Assembly: GCA_035544515.1 (NCBI GenBank)
Contig: DATKEG010000060.1
Span: forward strand, 1-31,121
DNA from: DATKEG01 sp035544515
GTDB lineage: Bacteria > Acidobacteriota > Vicinamibacteria > Fen-336
DNA length: 31,121 bases
Reading direction: 5' to 3'
Positions 22,462 through 29,960 of this stretch are shown one piece after another (positions within the stretch are counted from its first letter, which is position 1; each line of letters begins with the position of its first letter). The notes beneath the pieces were generated by a model, which had not been told where the DNA came from, ran no database searches, and saw only the letters and a program-made list of their open reading frames with translations. The position numbers were made by a program, and so were the translations under genes.

Positions 22462-22489
22462 CGCGCGGGGGCCACCGGCCCCCGCCGCG
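22462..22489. terminator. GC-rich hairpin between convergent genes
   Basis: CGGGGGCC (22466-22473), loop ACC, GGCCCCCG (22477-22484) form a perfect 8-bp stem, extended by four more pairs (22462-22465 with 22486-22489) across one bulged C. It lies centrally in the 51-bp gap between the tonB stop and the stop of the facing gene, so it could act on both strands. There is no T-run, so termination may need Rho or may be only partial. Confidence 0.6.
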
Positions 22490-22495
22490 CCGGCC

Positions 22496-25318
22496 TCAGA
22501 ACGCCAGTCCCGCGCGCACGTAGAAGGTGGTGTCGCCCTCACGCGAGAACCCCTGCGCGACGCCGACGGTGCCGGTGAACGGCAGCGCGTGCGCGAGGTA
22601 GACGTCGGCCCCCAGCGCGAAGCCCGCCGCCGTCTTCACGTCGCGCCAGCGCAATCGGTCGGTCCAGGCGTGGGCGGCGTCCGCGAACACCGCGGCGTGC
22701 AGGTGACGCACGAAGGCCGGCGCCGTGCCCGCGCCGCGCTGGGGATGGCCGAGGGGAAAGCGGTACTCGAGGTTCGCGTGGGCGAAGCGGCCGCCGCGGA
22801 ACCGCCCGTCGTCGTAGCCGCGCAGCACCGCGTGGTTGGTGCGGAAGACGTCGAACAGGCCGCCGTCGGGGAAGCCGCCCACGGCGAACGAGCGCGCCGC
22901 GGCCTCTCCCCCGCCGAACGTGGCGCCGCCGCCCGCGGCCAGGGCGAGGGTGTCGGTCTCGCCGAACAGCCGCCGGTACGTGCGCACGTCCGCGACCAGC
23001 TTGCCGAGCGAGACCGCGCCGCCGAGCGTGGGGTCTTCCTTGAGGTAGGAGACCCGCAGCCGGGTGCCGTCGATCGGCGAGATCGAGTAGGGGTACAGCC
23101 GGGCGGTGGAGAGCGACCAGGCCGCTTCCAGCCCGCCGAGATCGAAGGCCTGGGCGCCGCGCCCGTTCTCCAGCGTCTCCCGCTCCCTCCGCCAGGCCAG
23201 GGACAGCGACTGCGACCAGCGCACGCGCCGGACCAGCGGGAACGCCGCGCGCAGCGTGACGGAGCGGTCGCGCACGATGGTCTCGGCCGCATCGCCGACC
23301 ACGCGGTCGCGCGTGTCCTCCACGACGGCCGTGAGGGTGGGAAGGAAGCGGTCGTATTGGTAGTAGGCCTGGACGCCCGGGCCGACGCCGCCCGTGGTGG
23401 CGTGCGCGCCGAGGCCGTAGACGTGCCGCAGGAGCGGGTCGGCGCCCCCCGTGGCGGCGCCGATGCGCAGGCGGCCCGCGGAGCCGGTGACGTAGGGCGT
23501 CCAGAAGCGCGGGCGGAGGTGGGGCAGCGGCGCGTACGGGGTGTCGGTCGCGGGGGCCGGCGCGGGCGCGACGGGCGCGGGCGGATAGGGATCGTGGAAA
23601 GCCGGCGCGGGCTCGCCCTCGGCGGCGAGGTCCATCACGTGCACGTCGTAGCCGCGCGCGGTGTAGGAGGCGAAGGCCACGCGCCGCCCGTCGGGCGCGA
23701 CGTCGGGCGCGAAAGCGCCGCCGAGCACGTTCGTCACGCGGCGCAATCGCCGGTCCGCCAGCCGCAGGGCGTAGAGGTTGGACACGCCGTCGCGGTCGGA
23801 GCGGAAGAGCACCTCGGCACCGTCCGGCGTGAACGCGGGCTCGACGTCCTTGGCGCGGTCGTGCGTCAGCTCCGCCAGCGCCCCCGTGTCGGGGTCGAGA
23901 GACACCAGGTCGAGCCAGCCTCCGGGCGCGAGGCGCGCCGCCACCACCCCGTCGCCCGACGGACTCCAGCGGGGATTGCTCCACTGGGTGCCGGGTGCCG
24001 AGCGGGTGAGGTCGCGCGGCTCTCCCCCGTCGAGGCCCATCACCGCCAGCTCGCTGCGGTCCGCCTCCTGCCGGACGAAGACGACGAGGCCGGAGCGCGA
24101 CACGTCGGGCTCCCGGGCCCGCACGCCGCGGGTCAGACGCCGCCGGTGGCCGGTGGCCACCTCCGCCACGTGCAGGTCGAACCGGGTGGAGAAGCGCCGG
24201 TGGACGTCGGGCTCGTCGAACACGATGCGGCCGCCGTCCGGTGAAAAGCTCAGCGCGCTCCCGCCGTTGCGCCGCAGGAGAAACCGGTCGCCGCTGCCGT
24301 CGGGGCGGACGAGGTGGATGGCGCGGAAGCGCGTGAGGCTGCGGTTCGTATAGGCCACGAGGTCGCCGCGCGGGCTGAAGCGCGCGCCGTACTGCCGGAC
24401 GCCGCGCGTGGTGAGCGGCCGCGAGGCGGTCAGGCCCGCCCGCCCCAGGCGCGCCGCCTCCCCCTCCAGCTCCGCCCCGACGTCCGCGCGCCACTCGCTC
24501 CAGCGCGTCGCGAAGCTCGCGCCCGTGACCTTGAGCGCGGTGAGGTCGTCCAGGAACGGGAACGGACGCTCGGCATGGACGCGCGAGAGGTCGGGCAGGG
24601 TCTCCGGGCCGAAGCGCTCCGTCAGGTAGCGGACGAACGACTCGCCGAACAGGTAGGGAGCCGCACCGCCGGGCCAGCGGTCGAGGCCGCCCACCGCCTC
24701 GTCCGCGCGCGGCAGCCCGCGCTCGAGCGCCTCCATGCGCAGCACCATGCGGACGTCGGGGTTGCGCCCGCGACCGAAGGCCGTGGCTTCCGTCTCCTCG
24801 AACGTGGCCAGTCCCTCGAGCATCCAGGTGGGCGTGGCGCCGTTGGGGAAGAGGAAGGGCGCGCGGCCGAGCGCCCGCCGGCCCAGGCGCAGCACGCCGC
24901 GCGCCTCCTCGAGATGGACGACGTGCGCCAGCTCGTGGGAGAGGACCAGGCGCAGCCAGCCGTCGTGGTTGCCGAAATCGTCGGCCCCGCGCGGGGCGAC
25001 GGCGCGCACGTGCACGAGGGGATAGGGCAGCGGGCTGGCGAAGCCGTTGGGCTCGTCCTCCACGTCCGCGAGCACGACCTGCACCCTGCCGACCCGCAGG
25101 CCGTAACGCGCCTCGTGCGCCTCGAGCAGCTCCGTGGCCAGGGCCGCCGCTTCACGCGCCAGCGGCTCGAGGCCCTGGTGGTAATGGACGGTCACCCGCC
25201 CGGTGGAGACGCTGCGGAAGCGCAGGTCGGGCGGGAACGACGCGGCCGGGACGACGCGCGGCAGCGCGGCCAGGAGCAGGACGGCGGCAAATCCAGGATG
25301 GGGGACCGGGCGCCTCAT
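22496..25318 (-). CDS. HELAH metallopeptidase / TolB-like propeller / Omp85-type barrel fusion
   Basis: A 940-residue exported protein with three modules. Residues 1-26 are a signal peptide. Residues 30-250 form a gluzincin-type peptidase of the MA clan: the zinc motif His128-Glu129-x2-His132 in LVLSHELAHVV, and a third ligand, Glu168, in WMLEGLATFEE, 36 residues later. Residues 255-540 are TolB/PD40-type propeller repeats (ARFSPRGDLVAYTNRS, ALSFSPDGGRIVFDEPD, NPRWSPSGDGVVAARL, EPAFTPDGAEVLFRSDRDG, APDVAPDGRRVAFASY). After a proline-rich linker, residues 590-940 look like an outer-membrane barrel with the Omp85 loop-6-like motif LRGY, then NLEYRFPL, VFADAAHAW and the terminal aromatic FYVRAGLAF. 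The start is uncertain: ATG 25318 or 25339, neither with a ribosome site. The peptidase and propeller would face the periplasm. Confidence 0.85.
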   Translation of the reverse strand: MRRPVPHPGFAAVLLLAALPRVVPAASFPPDLRFRSVSTGRVTVHYHQGLEPLAREAAALATELLEAHEARYGLRVGRVQVVLADVEDEPNGFASPLPYPLVHVRAVAPRGADDFGNHDGWLRLVLSHELAHVVHLEEARGVLRLGRRALGRAPFLFPNGATPTWMLEGLATFEETEATAFGRGRNPDVRMVLRMEALERGLPRADEAVGGLDRWPGGAAPYLFGESFVRYLTERFGPETLPDLSRVHAERPFPFLDDLTALKVTGASFATRWSEWRADVGAELEGEAARLGRAGLTASRPLTTRGVRQYGARFSPRGDLVAYTNRSLTRFRAIHLVRPDGSGDRFLLRRNGGSALSFSPDGGRIVFDEPDVHRRFSTRFDLHVAEVATGHRRRLTRGVRAREPDVSRSGLVVFVRQEADRSELAVMGLDGGEPRDLTRSAPGTQWSNPRWSPSGDGVVAARLAPGGWLDLVSLDPDTGALAELTHDRAKDVEPAFTPDGAEVLFRSDRDGVSNLYALRLADRRLRRVTNVLGGAFAPDVAPDGRRVAFASYTARGYDVHVMDLAAEGEPAPAFHDPYPPAPVAPAPAPATDTPYAPLPHLRPRFWTPYVTGSAGRLRIGAATGGADPLLRHVYGLGAHATTGGVGPGVQAYYQYDRFLPTLTAVVEDTRDRVVGDAAETIVRDRSVTLRAAFPLVRRVRWSQSLSLAWRRERETLENGRGAQAFDLGGLEAAWSLSTARLYPYSISPIDGTRLRVSYLKEDPTLGGAVSLGKLVADVRTYRRLFGETDTLALAAGGGATFGGGEAAARSFAVGGFPDGGLFDVFRTNHAVLRGYDDGRFRGGRFAHANLEYRFPLGHPQRGAGTAPAFVRHLHAAVFADAAHAWTDRLRWRDVKTAAGFALGADVYLAHALPFTGTVGVAQGFSREGDTTFYVRAGLAF

Positions 25319-25342
25319 GCCGCGCGCAGACCGTAACATGGA

Positions 25343-25371
25343 TTGGCCGTGGCGAGGGGCGCTGGTACCAT
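25343..25371 (+). promoter_or_regulatory. Promoter of the M24 aminopeptidase gene
   Basis: TTGGCC (25343-25348), a 17-nt spacer and TACCAT (25366-25371). The -10 hexamer is identical to the one before the lipoprotein gene at 12357. The leader would be about 17 nt and contains GGAGG. Confidence 0.45.
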
Positions 25372-25393
25372 CCCGCCCGACCGGAGGAAACCC

Positions 25394-26665
25394 ATGTCCC
25401 TGTCGCGCCGGCAATGGCTGGAGATCTCCGCCGCGGCCGCCTTCGCCCCCACGCTGCCGGCCGGGGCCGCGGCCCCGGCGCCCGAAGCCGAGGCGCCCGC
25501 GCCCATCGCCGCCCTGCGGCCGATGACGGAGGGCGTGTCGCCCATCACGACCGAGGAGCACCGGCAGCGGATCGCGCGCGCGCAGCGGCTCCTCGTGGAG
25601 AGCGCCCTCGACGCGCTGGTGCTGGCCTCGGGCTCCTCGCTCACCTACTTCACCGGCGCGCGGTGGGGCGAGAGCGAGCGCCTGTTCGCGGCCGTGCTCA
25701 CGCGCGAGGGCGAGCCGGCCTGGGTCACGCCCGCCTTCGAGCGGACGCGCGCGCTCGAGCAGGTCCGCATCGGCACCGACGTCCGCGCCTGGGAAGAGGA
25801 GGACTCGCCCTACGCGCTGGTCGCCTCCATCCTCCGCGACCGCGGGGCCGCGTCCGGCCGTGTCGGCATCGAGGAGACCGTTCCCTTCGTCTTCGCGGAC
25901 GGCATCGCCCAGGCGGCGCCGGCCGCGCGCCTGCAGAGCGGCACCGCGGTCACCGCCGGTTGCCGCGTCATCAAGGACGCGCACGAGCTGGCGCTGATGC
26001 GCCGGGCCAACCAGATCACGATGGCGGCGCACCGGGCCGTGTTCGCGTCGCTGAAGGAAGGCCTGACCCAGGCCGAGGCCTCGCGGCTGTCCGCGGAGGC
26101 GCACCGCCGGCTCGGCATCGCGGGAGGCGCGCTGGTGCTGTTCGGCCCGGACGCCGCCTTTCCCCACGGCACGACGAAGCCGCGCCCGCTCGCGAAGGGA
26201 GACGTCGTCCTCATCGACGGCGGCGGCCGACTGCACGGCTACGCCAGCGACATCACGCGCACGGCCGTGTTCGGCGCGCCGCCGACCGAGCGGCAGCGCA
26301 CGGTCTGGAACGTGGTCCGCCGCGCGCAACAGGCCGCCTTCGAGGCCGCCCGGCCGGGCGTCGAGGCCCAGGCCCTGGACGCCGCCGCGCGCAAGGTGAT
26401 CGAGGATGCGGGGTTCGGCCCCGGCTACCGGTACTTCACGCACCGGGTCGGCCACGGCATCGGCATGGACGGCCACGAGTGGACCTACCTCGTGCGCGGC
26501 AACCCCACGAAGCTGCGGCCGGGCATGTGCTTCAGCGACGAGCCGGGGATCTACGTCCCCGGCGAGCTGGGCGTGCGCCACGAGGACATCGTCTTCATCA
26601 CCGAGACGGGCGCCGAGAACATGACGCCGTGGACGGGCCCGCCCGAGGAGCCGGCGGTGGTGTGA
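25394..26665 (+). CDS. M24-family Xaa-Pro-type aminopeptidase, TAT-exported
   Basis: A 423-residue metallopeptidase with the creatinase/pita-bread fold. The N terminus, SLSRRQWLEISAAAAFAPTLPA, is a twin-arginine signal (S-R-R-x-W-L), so the enzyme is probably folded with its metal before export. An N-terminal creatinase-like domain spans about residues 55-190. The metal site is complete: Asp275 in LIDGGG, Asp286 in ASDITRTAVFG, His354 in HRVGHGIG, Glu383 in DEPGIY, Glu397 in HEDIVFIT. It should remove N-terminal residues from X-Pro peptides or act on a related amide. ATG 25394 has a GGAGG site at good spacing. It is divergent from the peptidase-barrel fusion and convergent with the EamA gene (9 nt between stops). 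Confidence 0.93.
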   Translation: MSLSRRQWLEISAAAAFAPTLPAGAAAPAPEAEAPAPIAALRPMTEGVSPITTEEHRQRIARAQRLLVESALDALVLASGSSLTYFTGARWGESERLFAAVLTREGEPAWVTPAFERTRALEQVRIGTDVRAWEEEDSPYALVASILRDRGAASGRVGIEETVPFVFADGIAQAAPAARLQSGTAVTAGCRVIKDAHELALMRRANQITMAAHRAVFASLKEGLTQAEASRLSAEAHRRLGIAGGALVLFGPDAAFPHGTTKPRPLAKGDVVLIDGGGRLHGYASDITRTAVFGAPPTERQRTVWNVVRRAQQAAFEAARPGVEAQALDAAARKVIEDAGFGPGYRYFTHRVGHGIGMDGHEWTYLVRGNPTKLRPGMCFSDEPGIYVPGELGVRHEDIVFITETGAENMTPWTGPPEEPAVV

Positions 26666-26674
26666 GCCCTCGCC

Positions 26675-27526
26675 TCAGCTCCTTCGGCCGTGGGTGCTTC
26701 CCCCCATCGCCAGCGCCACGCCACCCAGGATGGCCGCACCCGCGAGGACCAGACGAGGGCTGAGCCGTTCCCCGAGCAGGAGCACGCCACCCGTGGCCGC
26801 CAGCACCGGCACCGAGAGCTGCACGATCGCGGCGCGGGTCGCGGTGAGGCCGCGCAGCGCCGCGTACCAGAGGCTGTACCCGACGCCGGACGCCAGCGCG
26901 CCCGAGGCCACAGCCAGGAGCGCTCCTTCGCCGGTCACGCGCACGTGGCCCGCCGCCAGCAGGCTCGAGGCCAGCGTGAAGGGCACCGCCCGCGCGAAGT
27001 TCGACGCCGTCGCCGCCAGCGGATCGGACGTCCCGCGGCCACGCAACGAATACACGCCCCAGGCGACCCCCGCGGCGAACATCAGGGCGGCGCCGGTGGG
27101 ATCGGGCGCGCCGAGGCCGGGGAGGACGAGAGCCACGAGCCCACCGAGCGCGACCGCGAGGCCGATCCATTCCAGCGCGCCCGGCCGCTCGCCGCGACGG
27201 AGCGCCCAGGCGAGCATCGTGGCCTGCACGGCGCCGAAGAGCAGCAGGGCGCCCACGCCCGCGCCGACGCGAACGTAGGCGAACGAGAAGGCGGCCGCAT
27301 AGGCGAACAGCGCGGCCGCCGAGGGCCAGCTCCCCGCGGAGCCCGGCGCGCGCGCCGGGTCCGAGATGGCGCGGCACAGGACGAACAGCACGAGCGCGCC
27401 CGAGAGCAGCCGGATGGTGGTGAAGCTGGCCGCGTCGGCCAGCCGCGGCTGCAGCGCCATGCGGCACAGGATGGAGTTGGCGGCGAAGCCTGTGAGCGCC
27501 GCCACGGTGAGGACGGCCGTCCGCAC
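26675..27526 (-). CDS. EamA/DMT-family transporter
   Basis: A 283-residue protein with about ten hydrophobic helices in two EamA halves. The first half opens LTVAALTGFAANSILCRMAL and continues through SFAYVRVGAGVGALLLFGAVQ and GLAVALGGLVALVLPGL. The second half has AGVAWGVYSLRGR, VGYSLWYAALRGLTATRAAIV and VLLLGERLSPRLVLAGAAIL. EamA proteins export or exchange metabolites such as amino acids or nucleotide products; the substrate is not readable here. It starts at GTG 27526 with no visible ribosome site; a 22-codon frame ends 5 nt before it, so initiation may depend on re-initiation from that frame. It stands alone on its strand. Confidence 0.9.
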   Translation of the reverse strand: MRTAVLTVAALTGFAANSILCRMALQPRLADAASFTTIRLLSGALVLFVLCRAISDPARAPGSAGSWPSAAALFAYAAAFSFAYVRVGAGVGALLLFGAVQATMLAWALRRGERPGALEWIGLAVALGGLVALVLPGLGAPDPTGAALMFAAGVAWGVYSLRGRGTSDPLAATASNFARAVPFTLASSLLAAGHVRVTGEGALLAVASGALASGVGYSLWYAALRGLTATRAAIVQLSVPVLAATGGVLLLGERLSPRLVLAGAAILGGVALAMGGSTHGRRS

Positions 27527-27531
27527 CGAGG

Positions 27532-27600
27532 TCAGCGCGTGGGCGGGCCGGTCGTCACCGCGGCCGCCGGGACGAGCACGAGGAGGGCGAAACGCTTCAC
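27532..27600 (-). CDS. Possible 22-residue upstream leader peptide
   Basis: A GTG-initiated frame upstream of the EamA gene encodes a signal-like peptide (basic VKR head, then FALLVLVPAAAV) and stops 5 nt before the EamA GTG. Its own ribosome site is poor. It could couple translation to the transporter gene or be chance. Confidence 0.2.
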   Translation of the reverse strand: MKRFALLVLVPAAAVTTGPPTR

Positions 27601-27734
27601 GGCGCCGTCACGCGGGCGAGACTAGGTCCGGGCCACGACGCCTGTCAACCGGCCGGCGTTCAATCCATTGCACGCGGCGGATGCGCCGGCGCATTCCCAG
27701 GCAACCTTGCGACCGCCGGAAGCGTCTCAACAGG

Positions 27735-29948
27735 ATGACCCTCACGCTACGGGCCGTGGCCCTGGTCGTGTCTGTCGTCGGTGCGGCCTCGTCGCGGGCG
27801 GACGAGCCGGCCGCGGCCGCGCCCGAGTGGCCGCCGCGTCTGGCGGCCGTCCGCGTCTCCGTCGCGCCGAGCATCGACGGCCGCCTGGACGACCAGGCCT
27901 GGCAGACGCCCCCGCTGCCGCTCGGCGAGTGGATCACCTACAACCCGGCCTACGGCGAGAAGCTCGCCCAGAAGACCGAGGTCTGGGCCGCCTACGACGA
28001 CAAGAACCTCTACTTCGCGTTCCGCTGCCGCGATCCCGAGCCGGACAAGGTGCGCGCGAACCTCAGCCGGCGCGACCAGCTCTTCAACGACGACTGGGTG
28101 GGGCTGAGCCTCGACTCGCTGTCGTCCGGCCAGAGCTCGTACGACATGTTCGTCAACGCGCGGGGCGTGCAGGGCGACATCCTCACCTCGAGCAGCGCCG
28201 GCGAGCAGCTCGCGCCGGACTGGGTGTGGGACAGCGCCGGCCGCACGACGCCGGAAGGTTACGACATCGAGATCCGGCTGCCGCTCAAGAGCATCCGCTT
28301 CAAGAGCGGGCGCGAGGTACCGATGGGGGTCATGTTCTGGCGCCGCGTGAGCCGCCTCGGCCAGTCCGCTTCCTGGCCCGACATCCAGCCGGGCAGGTCG
28401 TTCATCGAGCGACACGCCACCCTGGTGCTGCACGACCTGAAGGCGCCGCTCACGCTCGAGGTGATCCCCAGCGTCACCTATTCCAGCAACCAGCTCCGCG
28501 AGACGCCGGACCGCTTCGGGCCAAGGGACTCCGAGCCCGACGCCGGCCTCAGCCTGAAGTACGGCGTCACGTCCTCGGTCACGCTGGAAGGCACCGTCAA
28601 TCCCGACTTCTCGCAGGTGGAGAGCGACGCGTTCCAGGTGGAGGTGAACCAGCGCTTTCCCCTGTTCTTCTCCGAGAAGCGCCCCTTCTTCATGGAAGGG
28701 ATGGGCACCTTCGAGATGGCGGGAGCAGGCGGCGACGCGGTCATGCGCACGGCCGTCCACACCCGCCGCATCGTGGACCCGCTCTGGGGCGGCAAGCTGA
28801 CGGGCCAGCTCGGCCGCGTCACGTTCGCGACGCTCTCGGCGTCCGACGAAGCGCCGGGCCGCCCGTTCGACGGCGAGGTCAACCCGCACCTCGGCCGCGA
28901 CCAGGCCTTCCACATCGCGCGCGCTCTCTACGGGCTCGGGAAGAACCGCTACGTGGGCGCGATCCTCACGGACACCGAGTTCGCCAGCGGCCACAACCGC
29001 GTGGCCGGCGGCGACGTGTCGCTGCAGTTCGGCAACCACAAGACGAGCGCGACCGTCCTCGCTTCGCAGAGCCGAGCGGCGGACGGGACGAACTCGAGGA
29101 GCGGCCTGGGCGGCCAGGCCTCCTACGTCTACGAGACCAAGCGGTGGGTCTTCGTCAACCAGGCCGAGCACTACGATACCGACTTCCAGATGGACACGGC
29201 CTTCCTGAACCAGACCGGCGTCACCGCGAACTGGTCGTTCGCGGCCCTGAGCCTGTATCCGGACGCCAAGAAGCACCCGTGGCTCAAGCGCGTGGTGCCG
29301 TTCGTCTTCAGCCGCTTCGTGGACGACCAGGTCCAGGGCGGGACGCTCAAGTTCGTGCTGCCCGGGGTGCGGATGCACTTCACGCGGCAGGGCTTCTTCC
29401 GGGTGGACGGCGGCTGGGGCGAGGAGCCCTGGCGGCAGCGCCTGTTCCCCATCCGCTTCGTGCGCGTGATGGGCGGCGCGCAGTTCACGAAGTGGCTCAA
29501 CGTGTTCGTCAACACGCACGTGGGCCGCTCTCTTCTCTACGACGACGAGGATCCGTTCTCCGGCAACGTGCGGAACTACAGTCTGGACGCCGGGTTCCAG
29601 CCCAGCTCCAGCTTCAACCAGTCGATCGGCTACAACCGCGCCGAGCTCGACCGGCTCGACGGGTCGAGCGTCTACCGCGTCAACGTGCTCAACACCCGCA
29701 CCACCTACCAGTTCAACAAGCAGTTCTTCCTGCGCGGCATCGTGCAGTGGGACAGCTCGCGCAAGCGGGTGCTCACCGATCTCCTCGGCTCCTTCGAGCT
29801 TCTGCCGGGCACGGTCGCCTATCTCGGCTACGGCTCGCTGATCGAGGAACGGCAGTGGGACGGCACGCGGCTCCTGGAGGCGCCCGGCGACTACCTCACC
29901 ACCCGCCGCGGGTTCTTCTTCAAGGCGTCGTACATCCACCGGTTCTGA
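27735..29948 (+). CDS. DUF5916 outer-membrane protein with CBM9-like N-terminal domain
   Basis: A 737-residue exported protein. A signal peptide spans about residues 1-23 (LTLRAVALVVSVVGAASSRA). Residues 40-220 are a family-9 carbohydrate-binding-like beta-sandwich (PSIDGRLDDQAWQTPP, EVWAAYDDKNLYFAFRCRDP, DDWVGLSLDSL, YDIEIRLPLKSIRF). The remainder is the DUF5916 region, seen as alternating strands (VTLEGTVNPDFSQVESDAFQ, RFPLFFSEKRPFFMEG) that probably form an outer-membrane barrel ending GFFFKASYIHRF with a terminal Phe. The function is unknown; a surface receptor or binding protein is a reasonable guess. The start is uncertain: ATG 27735 has only AGG next to it, and an upstream in-frame ATG 27678 would add a basic head. 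It is convergent with the permease at 29961, 12 nt apart. Confidence 0.85.
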   Translation: MTLTLRAVALVVSVVGAASSRADEPAAAAPEWPPRLAAVRVSVAPSIDGRLDDQAWQTPPLPLGEWITYNPAYGEKLAQKTEVWAAYDDKNLYFAFRCRDPEPDKVRANLSRRDQLFNDDWVGLSLDSLSSGQSSYDMFVNARGVQGDILTSSSAGEQLAPDWVWDSAGRTTPEGYDIEIRLPLKSIRFKSGREVPMGVMFWRRVSRLGQSASWPDIQPGRSFIERHATLVLHDLKAPLTLEVIPSVTYSSNQLRETPDRFGPRDSEPDAGLSLKYGVTSSVTLEGTVNPDFSQVESDAFQVEVNQRFPLFFSEKRPFFMEGMGTFEMAGAGGDAVMRTAVHTRRIVDPLWGGKLTGQLGRVTFATLSASDEAPGRPFDGEVNPHLGRDQAFHIARALYGLGKNRYVGAILTDTEFASGHNRVAGGDVSLQFGNHKTSATVLASQSRAADGTNSRSGLGGQASYVYETKRWVFVNQAEHYDTDFQMDTAFLNQTGVTANWSFAALSLYPDAKKHPWLKRVVPFVFSRFVDDQVQGGTLKFVLPGVRMHFTRQGFFRVDGGWGEEPWRQRLFPIRFVRVMGGAQFTKWLNVFVNTHVGRSLLYDDEDPFSGNVRNYSLDAGFQPSSSFNQSIGYNRAELDRLDGSSVYRVNVLNTRTTYQFNKQFFLRGIVQWDSSRKRVLTDLLGSFELLPGTVAYLGYGSLIEERQWDGTRLLEAPGDYLTTRRGFFFKASYIHRF

Positions 29949-29960
29949 CGCGGACCGGAG

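Noticed and set aside
22496..26581. Continuous 1361-codon minus-strand frame
   Set aside because: The part upstream of about 25339 is antisense to the M24 aminopeptidase, whose metal site is complete; the signal peptide of the fusion protein marks its true start near 25318.
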